A stretch of DNA of 64,000 nt from contig NZ_FNWK01000005.1 in the NCBI RefSeq assembly GCF_900108295.1, forward strand, positions 1-64,000. Direction: 5' to 3'. The position numbers and the translations under genes were made by a program. The notes beneath the pieces are model-generated. The model ran no database searches, was not told where the DNA came from, and saw nothing but the letters and a program-made list of their open reading frames with translations. Positions 17,334 through 26,029 of this stretch are shown here, piece after piece (position 1 is the stretch's first letter; every line of letters starts with the position of its first letter). This DNA is from Sphingopyxis sp. YR583. Lineage in GTDB: Bacteria; Pseudomonadota; Alphaproteobacteria; Sphingomonadales; Sphingomonadaceae.

Positions 17334-18728
17334 TCAATAATCATAGTCGCCCTCCTTCGACAGGGGCTTCGGATCATAGGCTTCGCCGAGCAGCACCGAC
17401 GAGGCCGCATCTGGATCCGCCACGCGGTCGGTTGGCATCCGCACCTGATCGGGTCGGATCGGCTGCACCAGCCGCGGCGTGACCACAATCAGCAGCTCGG
17501 TTTCTCCCTTCTGGAACTCGGTCGAGCGGAACAGCGAGCCGATGATAGGAATGCTGCCAAGCAGTGGAACCTGGTTGATGGTGGTGCGGAAATCACGCTG
17601 CAAAAGGCCGGCGATCGCAAAGCTCTCCCCGTCGCGCAATTCCATCGTGGTGCTCGCCCTGCGGGTCTGCAGGCCCGGAATGGAAATACCGTTGAGCTGG
17701 ATCGACGCCGCCGGATCGATCGAGCTGACCTCCGGCTCAACCTTGAGGTTGATGGTCCGGTCACCCAGCACAGTCGGGGTGAAGCCCAGGCTGACCCCGA
17801 ACGGCTTGAACTCGACGGTCACGCTTCCGATGCTACCCTCGCCGCCGCCACCCGAGCGGCCCGACTGCACTACCGGGATCGGAAATTCGCCGCCAGCAAG
17901 GAATGAGGCCTTTTCGCCCGACAGGGCGATCAGCGTCGGTTCGGCCAGCGTCTTGGCAAAGCCCTTGCTCTCAAGCGCGTTGAGATAAGCCTCAAAATCA
18001 ATACCGAGTAGACTGAAGGTATCGCCGAAGATGCCAAAGCCATTGGCAACGCTCCCTACACGGAGCAGTGCGCTGCCATCCGCGGGATCCGGCGTCAGCG
18101 ACGATCCAGGTCCCGTCACGCCGCGAAACGACCCGTCGTTCATAAAGGCGCGCACGCCGATATCCTCGCCAACGCTACGCTTTACTTCGGCGAATTTCAC
18201 CTCGAGCATGACCTGTTGGCTGGCGCCGAGCCCTATCATGTTGACGACTTTCTCGCCCGCATAGGTCCGCGCGAGCTGGACGGCGCGGTCGATCATGCCG
18301 GGATCGTTGGCAAGTCCGGTCAGGACCAGCGAGTCGCCCGAAATCTGTGCATCGATCTTTGCGTCAGGGATCAGCCGGGCAACCTGCTGGCGAAATCCGT
18401 CCGCATCGGGTCCGACCGCGACATCCATCACCACCAGCACGCGCCCGCCGGCATCATAGAGTGTCAGGCTGGTCGTGCCCATGCCCTTTCCGAGCACATA
18501 GACCGAGCGGTCGGTTAGCGGCACGATGTCGGCAATCGTGGAGCTTCCCACCATCGCCTTGGCGATCGCGCGGTCGGCGGTAACGATCTGGCTCTTATTG
18601 ATCGGCACTTCCAGCGTGCCGCCGTGCAGGCCGCCATCGGCCGATTGCGCCGAGGCGGGCGCGGTTGCGCAGGCCAAGGCCAGCGGCAGCGCCATCTGAA
18701 TGGCGCAGCGGAAGAGATTAATAGCCAT
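17334..18728 (-). CDS. cpaC: Tad outer-membrane secretin
   Basis: A 464-residue secretin (CpaC/RcpA). Signal peptide to about residue 28 (ATAPASAQ); N-terminal pilus-sorting domain (VPINKSQIVTADRAIAKAMV; VLGKGMGTTSLTLYD); a BON-like segment near 100-150; secretin domain from about 170 with ALSGEKASFLAGGEFPIPV and the C-terminal GRSG...; PLLGSIPIIGSLFRS and ELLIVVTPRLVQP. It forms the ring through which the Flp pilus crosses the outer membrane. The start overlaps cpaB by 11 bases, with GGGGG about nine bases before. All hallmark motifs are present. Confidence 0.94.
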   Translation of the reverse strand: MAINLFRCAIQMALPLALACATAPASAQSADGGLHGGTLEVPINKSQIVTADRAIAKAMVGSSTIADIVPLTDRSVYVLGKGMGTTSLTLYDAGGRVLVVMDVAVGPDADGFRQQVARLIPDAKIDAQISGDSLVLTGLANDPGMIDRAVQLARTYAGEKVVNMIGLGASQQVMLEVKFAEVKRSVGEDIGVRAFMNDGSFRGVTGPGSSLTPDPADGSALLRVGSVANGFGIFGDTFSLLGIDFEAYLNALESKGFAKTLAEPTLIALSGEKASFLAGGEFPIPVVQSGRSGGGGEGSIGSVTVEFKPFGVSLGFTPTVLGDRTINLKVEPEVSSIDPAASIQLNGISIPGLQTRRASTTMELRDGESFAIAGLLQRDFRTTINQVPLLGSIPIIGSLFRSTEFQKGETELLIVVTPRLVQPIRPDQVRMPTDRVADPDAASSVLLGEAYDPKPLSKEGDYDY

Positions 18729-19617
18729 AGCGCTGCACCCCCACGAAGCTAGTTTCGGTCCCGCGAACGACGGTCATGCCGGGGCCGCTGGGCCGTGGCG
18801 GCGCCATCACCTGTTTCGGAGGCGCCGCCACGGCGTCGCCCCGCATCGGCGGCGCGGGCGACCCGGCGCTCCGCTTCGCGGGAATGAAAAGGCCGCCGCC
18901 AAGTTCACGGCTGGTAACAGCGCGCCGCGCGCCCATTCCTGGATCTTCTACGTTGCGCAGGGCCAGGCTGAGCCGCCCGATCTGGGTAGCAAGCGCGATC
19001 CGCTGCGCGCCTTCGGGATGGACCATCAATGTCGCGGTCTTGCTTTCGGTGGCGTTGGTATTCTGTTCGCCAGTGCGCAGATCGACCGCCAGCACCTGGA
19101 CATTGTCCAGCACCACGGTGGTCATCTTGTCATCGTTGGACGACCCGTCACCGGGGATCTGCCGCGTCAGCAGCACGTCGACGACATCGCCGGGCGTAAC
19201 AAAACCGGCCACGCCGCTGACGGCGTCGATCGGCACGGTGACGGCGCGCATGTCGGGCGGGATATTGGCCGACAGCACCGCGCGTTTGGAAATTCGTGAT
19301 AGCAGGATGGGCTCGCCCCGCGCGATCGGACGGATGGCGACCTTGCCCTCAGCCAGCAACCGCTGCGCCTCGCCATCGCGATAGGCGCCCTGCGGCACCG
19401 AATCGGCAGGCCAGGAAACCAGCCGGACATTGGCGCTCGAAATTGCGGTGCCGAAAGCCAGGTCCTGATCGGCAACAGCGATGCGCGTCAGAACGCGTTC
19501 CTCCGTCACCTGCTCCTGCTGTCGCTCGACCCCGCTGAACCAGGCGTTCGCAAAATAAACCGCGATGAGGCCGAACAATACGGCCGCGCCGATAATAAGC
19601 AGATTGCGCCGTTCCAT
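18718..19617 (-). CDS. cpaB: Flp pilus assembly protein CpaB/RcpC
   Basis: A 299-residue protein anchored by one N-terminal helix (NLLIIGAAVLFGLIAVYFAN), with a SAF domain at about 45-110 (VAVADQDLAFGTAI-like; RGEPILLSRIS) and the RcpC-type segment after it (AVTVPIDAVSGVAGFVTPGDVVDVLLT). It is thought to work with the CpaC secretin, perhaps binding peptidoglycan. The C-terminus is Pro/Arg-rich and variable. It is the first large gene after the pilin, 82 bases downstream of it. Confidence 0.92.
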   Translation of the reverse strand: MERRNLLIIGAAVLFGLIAVYFANAWFSGVERQQEQVTEERVLTRIAVADQDLAFGTAISSANVRLVSWPADSVPQGAYRDGEAQRLLAEGKVAIRPIARGEPILLSRISKRAVLSANIPPDMRAVTVPIDAVSGVAGFVTPGDVVDVLLTRQIPGDGSSNDDKMTTVVLDNVQVLAVDLRTGEQNTNATESKTATLMVHPEGAQRIALATQIGRLSLALRNVEDPGMGARRAVTSRELGGGLFIPAKRSAGSPAPPMRGDAVAAPPKQVMAPPRPSGPGMTVVRGTETSFVGVQRYGY

Positions 19618-19649
19618 GCCGCCCCCATAGTGAAACGATCCGCAGCCAA

Positions 19650-19680
19650 GGGCCCACCCCGCGTGACACGAGGTGGGCCT
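19650..19680 (-). terminator. hairpin between flp and cpaB
   Basis: GGCCCACC and GGTGGGCC form an 8-9-base-pair stem 20 bases after the pilin stop, with no T-run. Such a hairpin could stabilise the short flp transcript or partly stop transcription, so that pilin exceeds assembly proteins. That effect is inferred. Confidence 0.5.
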
Positions 19681-19699
19681 ATACAGGCTGAGCTACATA

Positions 19700-19888
19700 T
19701 TAGGCGCAGGCTGTGGACGTACCTTCACGTACGCATTCGCCGGCATCGCTAAGGGCTTCGCCGATTGCACCGCCAAGAGTGATGGCGCCTGCAACGATTG
19801 CGACGCCAAGAACGGCGAGAATCAGCGCATATTCGGCCGCCGAAGCGCCCGATTCGTCCGCAAGGAACGTCTTCAGAAAGGTCTTCAT
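19700..19888 (-). CDS. flp: Flp-type major pilin
   Basis: A 62-residue Flp/Fap prepilin. It has a short leader ending DESGASAAEYALILAV, with the Flp processing site before the conserved Glu-Tyr pair, a hydrophobic helix and a short polar tail with two Cys (GECVREGTSTACA). CpaA would cleave it and CpaF/TadBC would polymerise it. GGGGGA lies about eight bases before ATG. It is the first gene of the Tad locus. The tail cysteines might form a disulfide in the pilus. Confidence 0.93.
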   Translation of the reverse strand: MKTFLKTFLADESGASAAEYALILAVLGVAIVAGAITLGGAIGEALSDAGECVREGTSTACA

Positions 19889-20347
19889 GTTACATATCCC
19901 CCAATGGGTCCCGTTCCCTCCCCCCGGAGGTCACGGAAATGACACCTAGGCTCCGGCCTCGATTTCCGGCTGGCCCGCTGCTTGGGATGATGTCTTTCGG
20001 AAAACCGGTGCGACCCGTGATGATCCGGCTTTGCACTGGACTCCGAAAAGCAGCCCCCCTTGCAAGCCCGGTCATCTTTTCCCGAATTGCAACGACAGTC
20101 AATCGCAAATGCAACCAGCCGCGATTGCGTTCCGTAATGGCACTTTATAAAGCAACGGAGTTAACCCAGCTTGCATTCCGGCTCCTCCCGGCCGACAGCG
20201 GCCCGAAGCGCGATGCGCGTCAGTCCAGTTGATCGGAAGTTGACCCAGCGTCCGAAGGCGAAAAATGGCGAAATCGCGCGCGATTCGTTTCACATGAGGC
20301 AACCGTCGCGCGATCGATTTACATATGGGAGGCACGATCCGGTTCTG
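19889..20347. other. intergenic region with pilin promoter
   Basis: About 460 bases separating divergent flp and the membrane-protein gene at 20348. It must hold the promoters of both. I see no clear -35/-10 pair, operator or small gene. AT-rich patches lie near 20150-20160 and 20320. Confidence 0.4.
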
Positions 20348-21166
20348 ATGTCACAGGCTGCGAAACTTTCAGGCTTAAAGGCGGTTTTGCACCGCGCGGG
20401 AAAACGTCTGGGCGACCGGTCGCGCGGTTTCGTGCTTGTTATCCAACGGCGCATCGAGACCGCGATTCCGTTTTGGTTGCTTCTGTTCGGCATTGCTGCG
20501 GCAGTGCGAGTCGGTTCGGCCGCCGGGCCGAGTCGCACCGCAAATGATCATGTTCAGCTTTTTATGTTCTATGGTCTGATCGCCCTTGCCCCGATTGCGG
20601 GATATCGCATTGCCATGGCCGCTTTCCCCTCCAATCTTTTGCCCGAACCGACCGGCATTCGCCTGGCCTTTTATGGTCGCTGGCGACGGCTCGATCCGCT
20701 TGCCGCCCGCGCGCATCCAGCCTTCGGCCCGTTCGGTTTCATGGCGTCGCTGCTGCTCGGCATGTTGCTCAACGTTCCCGTACGCAGCTTCGAATTCCTG
20801 CTGGCCGTTCCTGCGGTAAGCCAGCACGGCCCAGCCTGGGCTACGACCATTTTCCATATGATGGCGTTCGACGTGATCGCGATGAACTTTCTGTACGCAG
20901 CCTGCTTCGTGGCGGCTCTGCGTTCGATTCCGCTGTTTCCACGCATGTTGCTGCTCGCCTGGTCGATGGACCTGCTGTTGCAAGTGGCGATCGCGTATCG
21001 GGTCTCCGACGCTCCGCATCTGCCCGCGCCGATCGCCGCGGCGCTGGGCGAACTGCTCAGCGGCAATGTCACTAAGGTGCTGATCAGCATGGCGATCTGG
21101 ATACCTTATCTGCTGCTTTCGGAGCGGGTCAATGTCACCTATCGCTCGCGGGTCGCGGCGGACTAG
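20348..21166 (+). CDS. multi-pass membrane protein, possibly DUF2569
   Basis: A 272-residue protein with about six hydrophobic helices (for example PFWLLLFGIAAAVRV, FMFYGLIALAPIAGY, MASLLLGMLLNVPV, MAIWIPYLLLSERV). The end, IPYLLLSERVNVTYRSRV, resembles the end of DUF2569 proteins. The start is uncertain: ATG 20348 has GGGAGG about 15 bases upstream, and in-frame ATGs at 20294 and 20213 give longer forms. No catalytic motif is seen. It lies 26 bases before the PAP2 gene, so the two are probably co-transcribed. Confidence 0.75.
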   Translation: MSQAAKLSGLKAVLHRAGKRLGDRSRGFVLVIQRRIETAIPFWLLLFGIAAAVRVGSAAGPSRTANDHVQLFMFYGLIALAPIAGYRIAMAAFPSNLLPEPTGIRLAFYGRWRRLDPLAARAHPAFGPFGFMASLLLGMLLNVPVRSFEFLLAVPAVSQHGPAWATTIFHMMAFDVIAMNFLYAACFVAALRSIPLFPRMLLLAWSMDLLLQVAIAYRVSDAPHLPAPIAAALGELLSGNVTKVLISMAIWIPYLLLSERVNVTYRSRVAAD

Positions 21167-21192
21167 GAAGGCTTTTGGGGGAAATCATTGTT

Positions 21193-22242
21193 ATGTCGGG
21201 ACCGGCCTCTTCACTTCGCCGCGGCCTTACAGAAGATCGCGCCATTCTGACCGGGGGCCTGATCATCTGGGCCCTGTTCATGGGCCTGCTGGCAACGAAG
21301 GGGGTCAACGGGTTCAGACCGGTCGGCGTTATCGCAAACCTGATCCTGTATCTCTCGGCCTTGCTGTTCGCCGTCGTGGTCGTGATCGCGGCCCGGCTGT
21401 GGCGGCATCGCCCTGACCGTCCGCTGGCTTTTCTTGGTCAGCTGTTCACGACGGACGATCTTGGCGTCAGGCTCGCTCGCGGCGCGCCGATGCTGATCGC
21501 GCTGGCTGTATTCATGCCCGCCTTCTCGGCCATGAAAGGCGCCATACCGCTTTTCAACGCCTATGTCTGGGACGATAGCTGGATCGCGCTCGACCGGGCG
21601 CTGCACGGCGCCGACGCCTGGAGGTTGCTGCAACCGATCGTCGGCTATCCGATCGTGAGTTCCGCGCTTTCCATTCTTTATCATCTATGGATTCTGCTGA
21701 TCTATGCCGGTGGTATCTGGTTCTGCTTTTTCGTGGACGATCGCAAACTGCGCGCCCGCTTCCTGATCTCCTATTTCGCATGCTGGACCCTGATCGGCGT
21801 GGTCATGGCGACGGCGCTGGCTTCAGTCGGCCCTTGCTTTCTGGCGCCGATGCTGGGCGATTCAAGGTTCGAGGAACAGATGGCATATCTGCGGCACGCC
21901 AACACCCATTTCCCAATAATGGTGCTGCAGGTGCAGGACCAGCTCGCCGCATGGCATCAGGCCGGAAACGAAGGGCTGGGCAGAGGCATCAGCGCGATGC
22001 CGTCGATGCACGTATCGCTGGCTTTCTTGTTCTTTCTCGCGATGCGGCATGTTTCAAGGCGTGCAGGCCTGTTCTTCGGCACCTTCTTTGTCGCCATCCT
22101 GATCGGTTCGGTTCATCTGGCCTACCACTATGCCGTTGACGGTTACGTCTCGATCGCGGTCACAGGCTTGCTATGGGTCCTCGCGGGCCAATTTGTGCGG
22201 CGCAGTGCCGCGGCAGGCCAACGGTCGCCGGCAATGGCCTAG
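21193..22242 (+). CDS. PAP2-superfamily membrane phosphatase/transferase
   Basis: A 349-residue membrane protein with about seven helices and PAP2 motifs in the inositolphosphotransferase (Aur1/Ipt1) arrangement: SAMPSMHVSLAFLFFLAM and later HLAYHYAVDGYVS, which supply the two catalytic His and the Asp. Such enzymes act on lipid phosphates or transfer phospho-head groups at the membrane. GGGGGAA sits about eight bases before ATG 21193, favouring it over the upstream TTG. The gene probably forms an operon with the preceding membrane protein. The substrate is unknown; sphingolipid or phospholipid modification is plausible in a sphingomonad but unproven. Confidence 0.85.
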   Translation: MSGPASSLRRGLTEDRAILTGGLIIWALFMGLLATKGVNGFRPVGVIANLILYLSALLFAVVVVIAARLWRHRPDRPLAFLGQLFTTDDLGVRLARGAPMLIALAVFMPAFSAMKGAIPLFNAYVWDDSWIALDRALHGADAWRLLQPIVGYPIVSSALSILYHLWILLIYAGGIWFCFFVDDRKLRARFLISYFACWTLIGVVMATALASVGPCFLAPMLGDSRFEEQMAYLRHANTHFPIMVLQVQDQLAAWHQAGNEGLGRGISAMPSMHVSLAFLFFLAMRHVSRRAGLFFGTFFVAILIGSVHLAYHYAVDGYVSIAVTGLLWVLAGQFVRRSAAAGQRSPAMA

Positions 22243-22478
22243 GCAGCGGGGATTCGGCGCAGCAGTTTTCGGGCAACAATCAACGGGACCACGACCGAAA
22301 GCGCGATTCCGCCGAGCGAACAGAGGGCGATCCAGATCGCCATCCAGGTGCCTCCCGCTTCGTACATCGCGAAAAGCACGGGCACGGCGAGGATAAGCCC
22401 GCGAACCTCGTTCAAGACGAGCAGCACCGCTCCAGCCTTCAGGGCAAGGCCGACGAAAGAGGAAAGCGTCTGGGTCAT
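22239..22478 (-). CDS. small two-helix membrane protein
   Basis: A 79-residue protein, MTQTLSSFVGLALKAGAV onward, with two hydrophobic segments (residues about 12-38 and 45-70) and a basic end (ARKLLRRIPAA). Its stop overlaps the end of the convergent PAP2 gene by four bases. The longer frame from 22712 is rejected because its N-terminal part is not protein-like and crosses the next gene's start. No ribosome binding site stands out. The function is unknown. Confidence 0.6.
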   Translation of the reverse strand: MTQTLSSFVGLALKAGAVLLVLNEVRGLILAVPVLFAMYEAGGTWMAIWIALCSLGGIALSVVVPLIVARKLLRRIPAA

Positions 22479-22680
22479 GTCGGCGATTTGCCGCAAATTG
22501 GTTAGAATTTGATAAACCCGGAAAGAGGTTGGCCGTTCTGCTTTGCGATCAAAAGGAAAGGCGCCAGTGGACTGAGGCGGAAGCACATCGAAGCGATCCG
22601 AAACCGCCGAATGATATTGCAAGTTTACCTCTGGTTGCTTTTGGCCGATATTGCCGCCGTCGAGAAAGGGGCGTTGAGCG

Positions 22681-23298
22681 TTGACAGAGCCGAAAACGGA
22701 ATTCGGAGCCATCGCGTTCTACTTCGCGTTTGGGATCGCAATGACGGCCCTCCTGTGCGTCTCGTACCTGACGCTGGTGCCCGACAGTCTCACTGCCCGG
22801 GACCGTTTTCGTAAGTCCGTCAGTGTCGATTTGCTTCCCCCTACTCCTTTCAAGCACGAGGAGGCGGCGCAGTTGCGTGCCGATGCCGCCGCCCTGCCGA
22901 CGGACGCCAGCCACATTTTCGCCAGAACGGAAATTCCGACTGGCGCGGGGCATGATGCCCGTTCCACGCATCCCGCCGACCTGGTGCGCGTCAAGTTCGA
23001 CCTGTCCGATCCCTATTCATGGGCCGGCGAAGGCGGTTCGGCGATCGATATGCGCAAAGAACTGCGCGTCAACGGTGTGGATATCGGCCCTGCCGCGATT
23101 CGAGTCAGCGAAGATTCAACGCTGTCCATCGCACGCGACAAGCTGAATGAAATTCTGGTCAGGCTCGGTCGCAACGATGTGGCCCGACGGCTTGGCGGAC
23201 CCCGTTCCGGTGGGTTCGTCAGCTTCGAAGAGATCCGTCGTCGGGGCGTGGAGGTACGTTATGACGCGCCGTCCGATCGTGTCGTGCTGGCTATTTGA
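22681..23298 (+). CDS. hypothetical membrane-anchored protein
   Basis: A 205-residue protein with one N-terminal helix (IAFYFAFGIAMTALLCVSYL) and a soluble, charged remainder ending GVEVRYDAPSDRVVLAI. Start TTG 22681 has GAAAGGGG nine bases upstream and lets the whole helix be made; ATG 22741 would cut it. The sequence has protein-like composition but no domain I know. It precedes the PilZ-XRE gene by 120 bases, so co-transcription is possible but not shown. Confidence 0.65.
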   Translation: MTEPKTEFGAIAFYFAFGIAMTALLCVSYLTLVPDSLTARDRFRKSVSVDLLPPTPFKHEEAAQLRADAAALPTDASHIFARTEIPTGAGHDARSTHPADLVRVKFDLSDPYSWAGEGGSAIDMRKELRVNGVDIGPAAIRVSEDSTLSIARDKLNEILVRLGRNDVARRLGGPRSGGFVSFEEIRRRGVEVRYDAPSDRVVLAI

Positions 23299-23418
23299 GG
23301 AGCGGATGCACATCGCTTGATACCCTGATCGACCAATCCCCAAGCGTTTCCGGGTTGCTTCTTTACTGATACTTTACGGCTTTCGTTACAGATTCCGTTT
23401 CACGATGGAGAAACGGCG

Positions 23419-24159
23419 ATGACGATTGGAGCAAGACTTGAAACGAGCGATGTCGCCAACCTGCGCGGCTATCCTCGGCACCTGCTGCATCTTTCGATAA
23501 CGACCTCCAAGCCAAATGGGCCATCGGCTCAAGCTCTGATCCATAACATCTCGGAAACCGGTCTCTTGCTGGAGAGCAGCGCAAATTTGGAGATCGGCGA
23601 AACCCTTGCGATTCTCTTGCCTCATCGCGAGGCGACAACCGCGGTCGTGATGTGGGCCAGCGACGGGCTCTCGGGATGCAAGTTCACGACACCGCTGAGC
23701 CGCTCGGCACTCAGTGCTGCGCTGCTGCAAAGCGCGCCCGCGCATGACGGGCAGTTCGCTCAGCGGCCAACCCATGCCGGCCATGGAGAAGGGACGCCCG
23801 GTTCTGCCGAGGCTTTAGAGACATTCGGTTCGAGGCTGCGGCGGCTGAGGCTGGCCCGAAGCTTCACCCTGACTGCCCTCGCGAAAGCCGTTGGCGTGAG
23901 CAAGCCGACATTATGGAAGTGGGAAAATGACGACGTGCGTCCGCGCCAAAAATCGTTGGATAGGCTGCGCGCTACACTTGGCGTGTCCGAGCGTGAGCTG
24001 TTGACGGGAAAATGGGTGACGGTAGAGCAACCCGTCACCGTTCCGATCACACCGTCGCTCCCCTCCTCGTTAGCCGGAACCGTAGAGGAATGCAAAGAGC
24101 GCATCGCTGAATTAGCGGGAACACATGCGAATAATGTTACAATCACACTTCGCTATTGA
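23419..24159 (+). CDS. PilZ domain fused to XRE-type helix-turn-helix
   Basis: A 246-residue protein in two parts. Residues about 14-105 form a PilZ domain with both c-di-GMP-binding motifs: R16xxxR20 (RGYPR) and N43xSxxG48 (HNISETG). Residues about 134-190 are an XRE/Cro helix-turn-helix (FGSRLRRLRLARSFTLTALA, then VGVSKPTLWKWENDDVRPRQ). The tail ends VEECKERIAELAGTHANN. The order suggests a c-di-GMP-responsive transcription factor. A convergent paralogue of its DNA-binding half follows 36 bases on. Targets are unknown; the nearby Tad pilus and two-component genes are candidates. Domain calls are firm; ligand binding is inferred. Confidence 0.88.
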   Translation: MTIGARLETSDVANLRGYPRHLLHLSITTSKPNGPSAQALIHNISETGLLLESSANLEIGETLAILLPHREATTAVVMWASDGLSGCKFTTPLSRSALSAALLQSAPAHDGQFAQRPTHAGHGEGTPGSAEALETFGSRLRRLRLARSFTLTALAKAVGVSKPTLWKWENDDVRPRQKSLDRLRATLGVSERELLTGKWVTVEQPVTVPITPSLPSSLAGTVEECKERIAELAGTHANNVTITLRY

Positions 24160-24195
24160 CCCAAGCCGCAAAGCCGAACGTGTCCGAATCGGGAC

Positions 24196-24582
24196 CTAAA
24201 TCTGAATGGTAATCGCAATATTGTCCGCGTCGGTTCCTGCAGCGTCGGCAATTTGTTCCTTGCAAGCGCTGATCACCTCGCTCAATCGCTGCGAAGATGC
24301 ATGGACTGGCCTTGGCTTTACTTCCTGTCCGTCCCCCCGACCAAATATTAGTTCTTTCTCCGACACTCCAAGGATAGAGGCGACCGCTTCGATCGATCTC
24401 TGACGTGGACGCACCACGCCACTTTCCCACTTCCATACCGTTGGTTTGCTCACCCCCACCAGACGCGCAAAGGATAGAAGCCCTATACGGCGTTGCTCAC
24501 GCAGTCCCCGCAATCTTGCCCCAAAGGCAACCTGATGCGGAAAAGGGTCGCGGATCGTTTCAGTTTGGTACTTGCCTTGCAT
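24196..24582 (-). CDS. XRE-family regulator, paralogue of the PilZ-XRE protein
   Basis: A 128-residue DNA-binding protein. Its HTH (FGARLRGLREQRRIGLLSFA, VGVSKPTVWKWESGVVRPRQ) and tail (VISACKEQIADAAGTDADNI) match the C-terminal half of the PilZ-XRE protein at nearly every position, but the PilZ domain is absent. The two genes converge with 36 bases between stops. It could compete for the same DNA sites without c-di-GMP control, or form heterodimers. It also lies divergent to the histidine kinase gene, so it may control that operon. Confidence 0.85.
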   Translation of the reverse strand: MQGKYQTETIRDPFPHQVAFGARLRGLREQRRIGLLSFARLVGVSKPTVWKWESGVVRPRQRSIEAVASILGVSEKELIFGRGDGQEVKPRPVHASSQRLSEVISACKEQIADAAGTDADNIAITIQI

Positions 24583-24733
24583 GCTCGCTTGCCCTTCGTG
24601 AAGGGCTGTGTTTTACCAATTATGCAACAACGTTACCTGATCAGCTCGTCAGGTTTCGCAAAATGCAGCCTGATAACTCGGCTGTGCAATCGGTTTCGCC
24701 TTCGCCGAAGCCGCCTAAGCGGGGATTTGGCCG

Positions 24734-26029
24734 GTGGCAGAGGGAGATAGGCAGCTATTCAGGCTTCGATCCGAGCTCGAGCGAGGGCATGGTTCGTGGA
24801 TTGCAGTGCTGGTAACCTATGCTTTCGGCGCAGTAATTCTCTTCGCGCTGGTGCAGTTCCTAATTCTTTTCGAGCGTTACGACACTGATGCTCATCGCGC
24901 TGGCTTGTATGCGCAGGATACCGCGGCCACCGCGCAACTTCTTCACGGGTTGAACAGCGGGGTGTCTCGGGACGAGATGATCGAAGCCATCTCGCGCTAC
25001 GAGGTGCGCTACGTTGGCGATCCGGCCGTCGGCATGGCACGTCCCGACGCATTGGCTTCCCGCGATGCTCCAACCGCGCTTTTGGAAGCACATCGGCAAG
25101 GAAAGTCGCGCACGACCATCATCGCGCTTGCAAAGGCGTGGGCCGACGCTGAAATGGCGGCCGCCGCGAGAGCCAATCAACATCTGGAGCGGTCAAACCT
25201 TGCGGTAAAGGGCTATGCGGCACTGCTAGGCGTCGCCGTGATTCTTTGTGTATTCGTCGGTGGTTTGCTCTTCTTGAGACGATCGCGGCACCTTGAGCAT
25301 TTGCTTCAGCAGTGGGCTGTGGAACTTGACGAGGTCGATGCTTCCAGACGGCTATTCTTTGCGAAAGCCAGCCACGAACTCCGCACTCCCGTAACAGCGA
25401 TCAGGGGCGAGGCCGAGATGGCGCTGGCAGATGCAGAGGACATCGAGGCGATCCGTCAATCGCTCGAGCACATCAACGCGACCGCGAAATTCCTTAATCA
25501 CCGAATCGAGGAGATGATTGGTATCGCGCGTGCATCCGACGGAAAATTACACCTAGACGCTGCACGTGTTGATCTGCGCACCATCGCAGAAGACGCGGTA
25601 GCGGATGCCAGTTCTTTCGCCGCGTCGGTTTCCGTTTCGATCCAGATAACCATGCCTAACAGCCCTGTCGATGTTGTCGGCGACGCCATCTGGCTGAAAA
25701 GGGCGCTTCTCGCAGTGATAGAGAACGCTCTGAAATTTTCTCCGATGGGCGGACAAGTGACCCTTACTCTTGCAGAGAACAACGGAATGGCCGAGATCAC
25801 CGTGACTGACAACGGTCCAGGGGTCATGCCCGATGAGTTGCCGTTGCTTTTCGACGCCTATTATCAAACCGACGCTGGTAAAGCGCGTGGCGGTAGCGGC
25901 TTGGGCCTCGCGATGACACGATGGGTCGCCGAACAGCACAACGGTCGCGCCATTGCCCGTAACATCGGATCGTGGCGCCGCCCCGATGGCTGCGCCGTGA
26001 CGGTCGCAATCAAGCTGGAGCGAGCATAG
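24734..26029 (+). CDS. sensor histidine kinase
   Basis: A 431-residue membrane kinase. Two helices (about 22-46 and 160-181) frame a helical periplasmic domain of about 113 residues with no named sensor fold. The HisKA box FFAKASHELRTPVTAIRG contains His214. The ATPase domain has the N box (VIENALKFSP), G1 DNGPGV and G2 GGSGLGLAM. The GTG start at 24734 has GGGGA about ten bases upstream. Its stop shares one base with the regulator's GTG. Kinase-first gene order is less common for OmpR-type pairs. The signal is unknown. Confidence 0.9.
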   Translation: MAEGDRQLFRLRSELERGHGSWIAVLVTYAFGAVILFALVQFLILFERYDTDAHRAGLYAQDTAATAQLLHGLNSGVSRDEMIEAISRYEVRYVGDPAVGMARPDALASRDAPTALLEAHRQGKSRTTIIALAKAWADAEMAAAARANQHLERSNLAVKGYAALLGVAVILCVFVGGLLFLRRSRHLEHLLQQWAVELDEVDASRRLFFAKASHELRTPVTAIRGEAEMALADAEDIEAIRQSLEHINATAKFLNHRIEEMIGIARASDGKLHLDAARVDLRTIAEDAVADASSFAASVSVSIQITMPNSPVDVVGDAIWLKRALLAVIENALKFSPMGGQVTLTLAENNGMAEITVTDNGPGVMPDELPLLFDAYYQTDAGKARGGSGLGLAMTRWVAEQHNGRAIARNIGSWRRPDGCAVTVAIKLERA

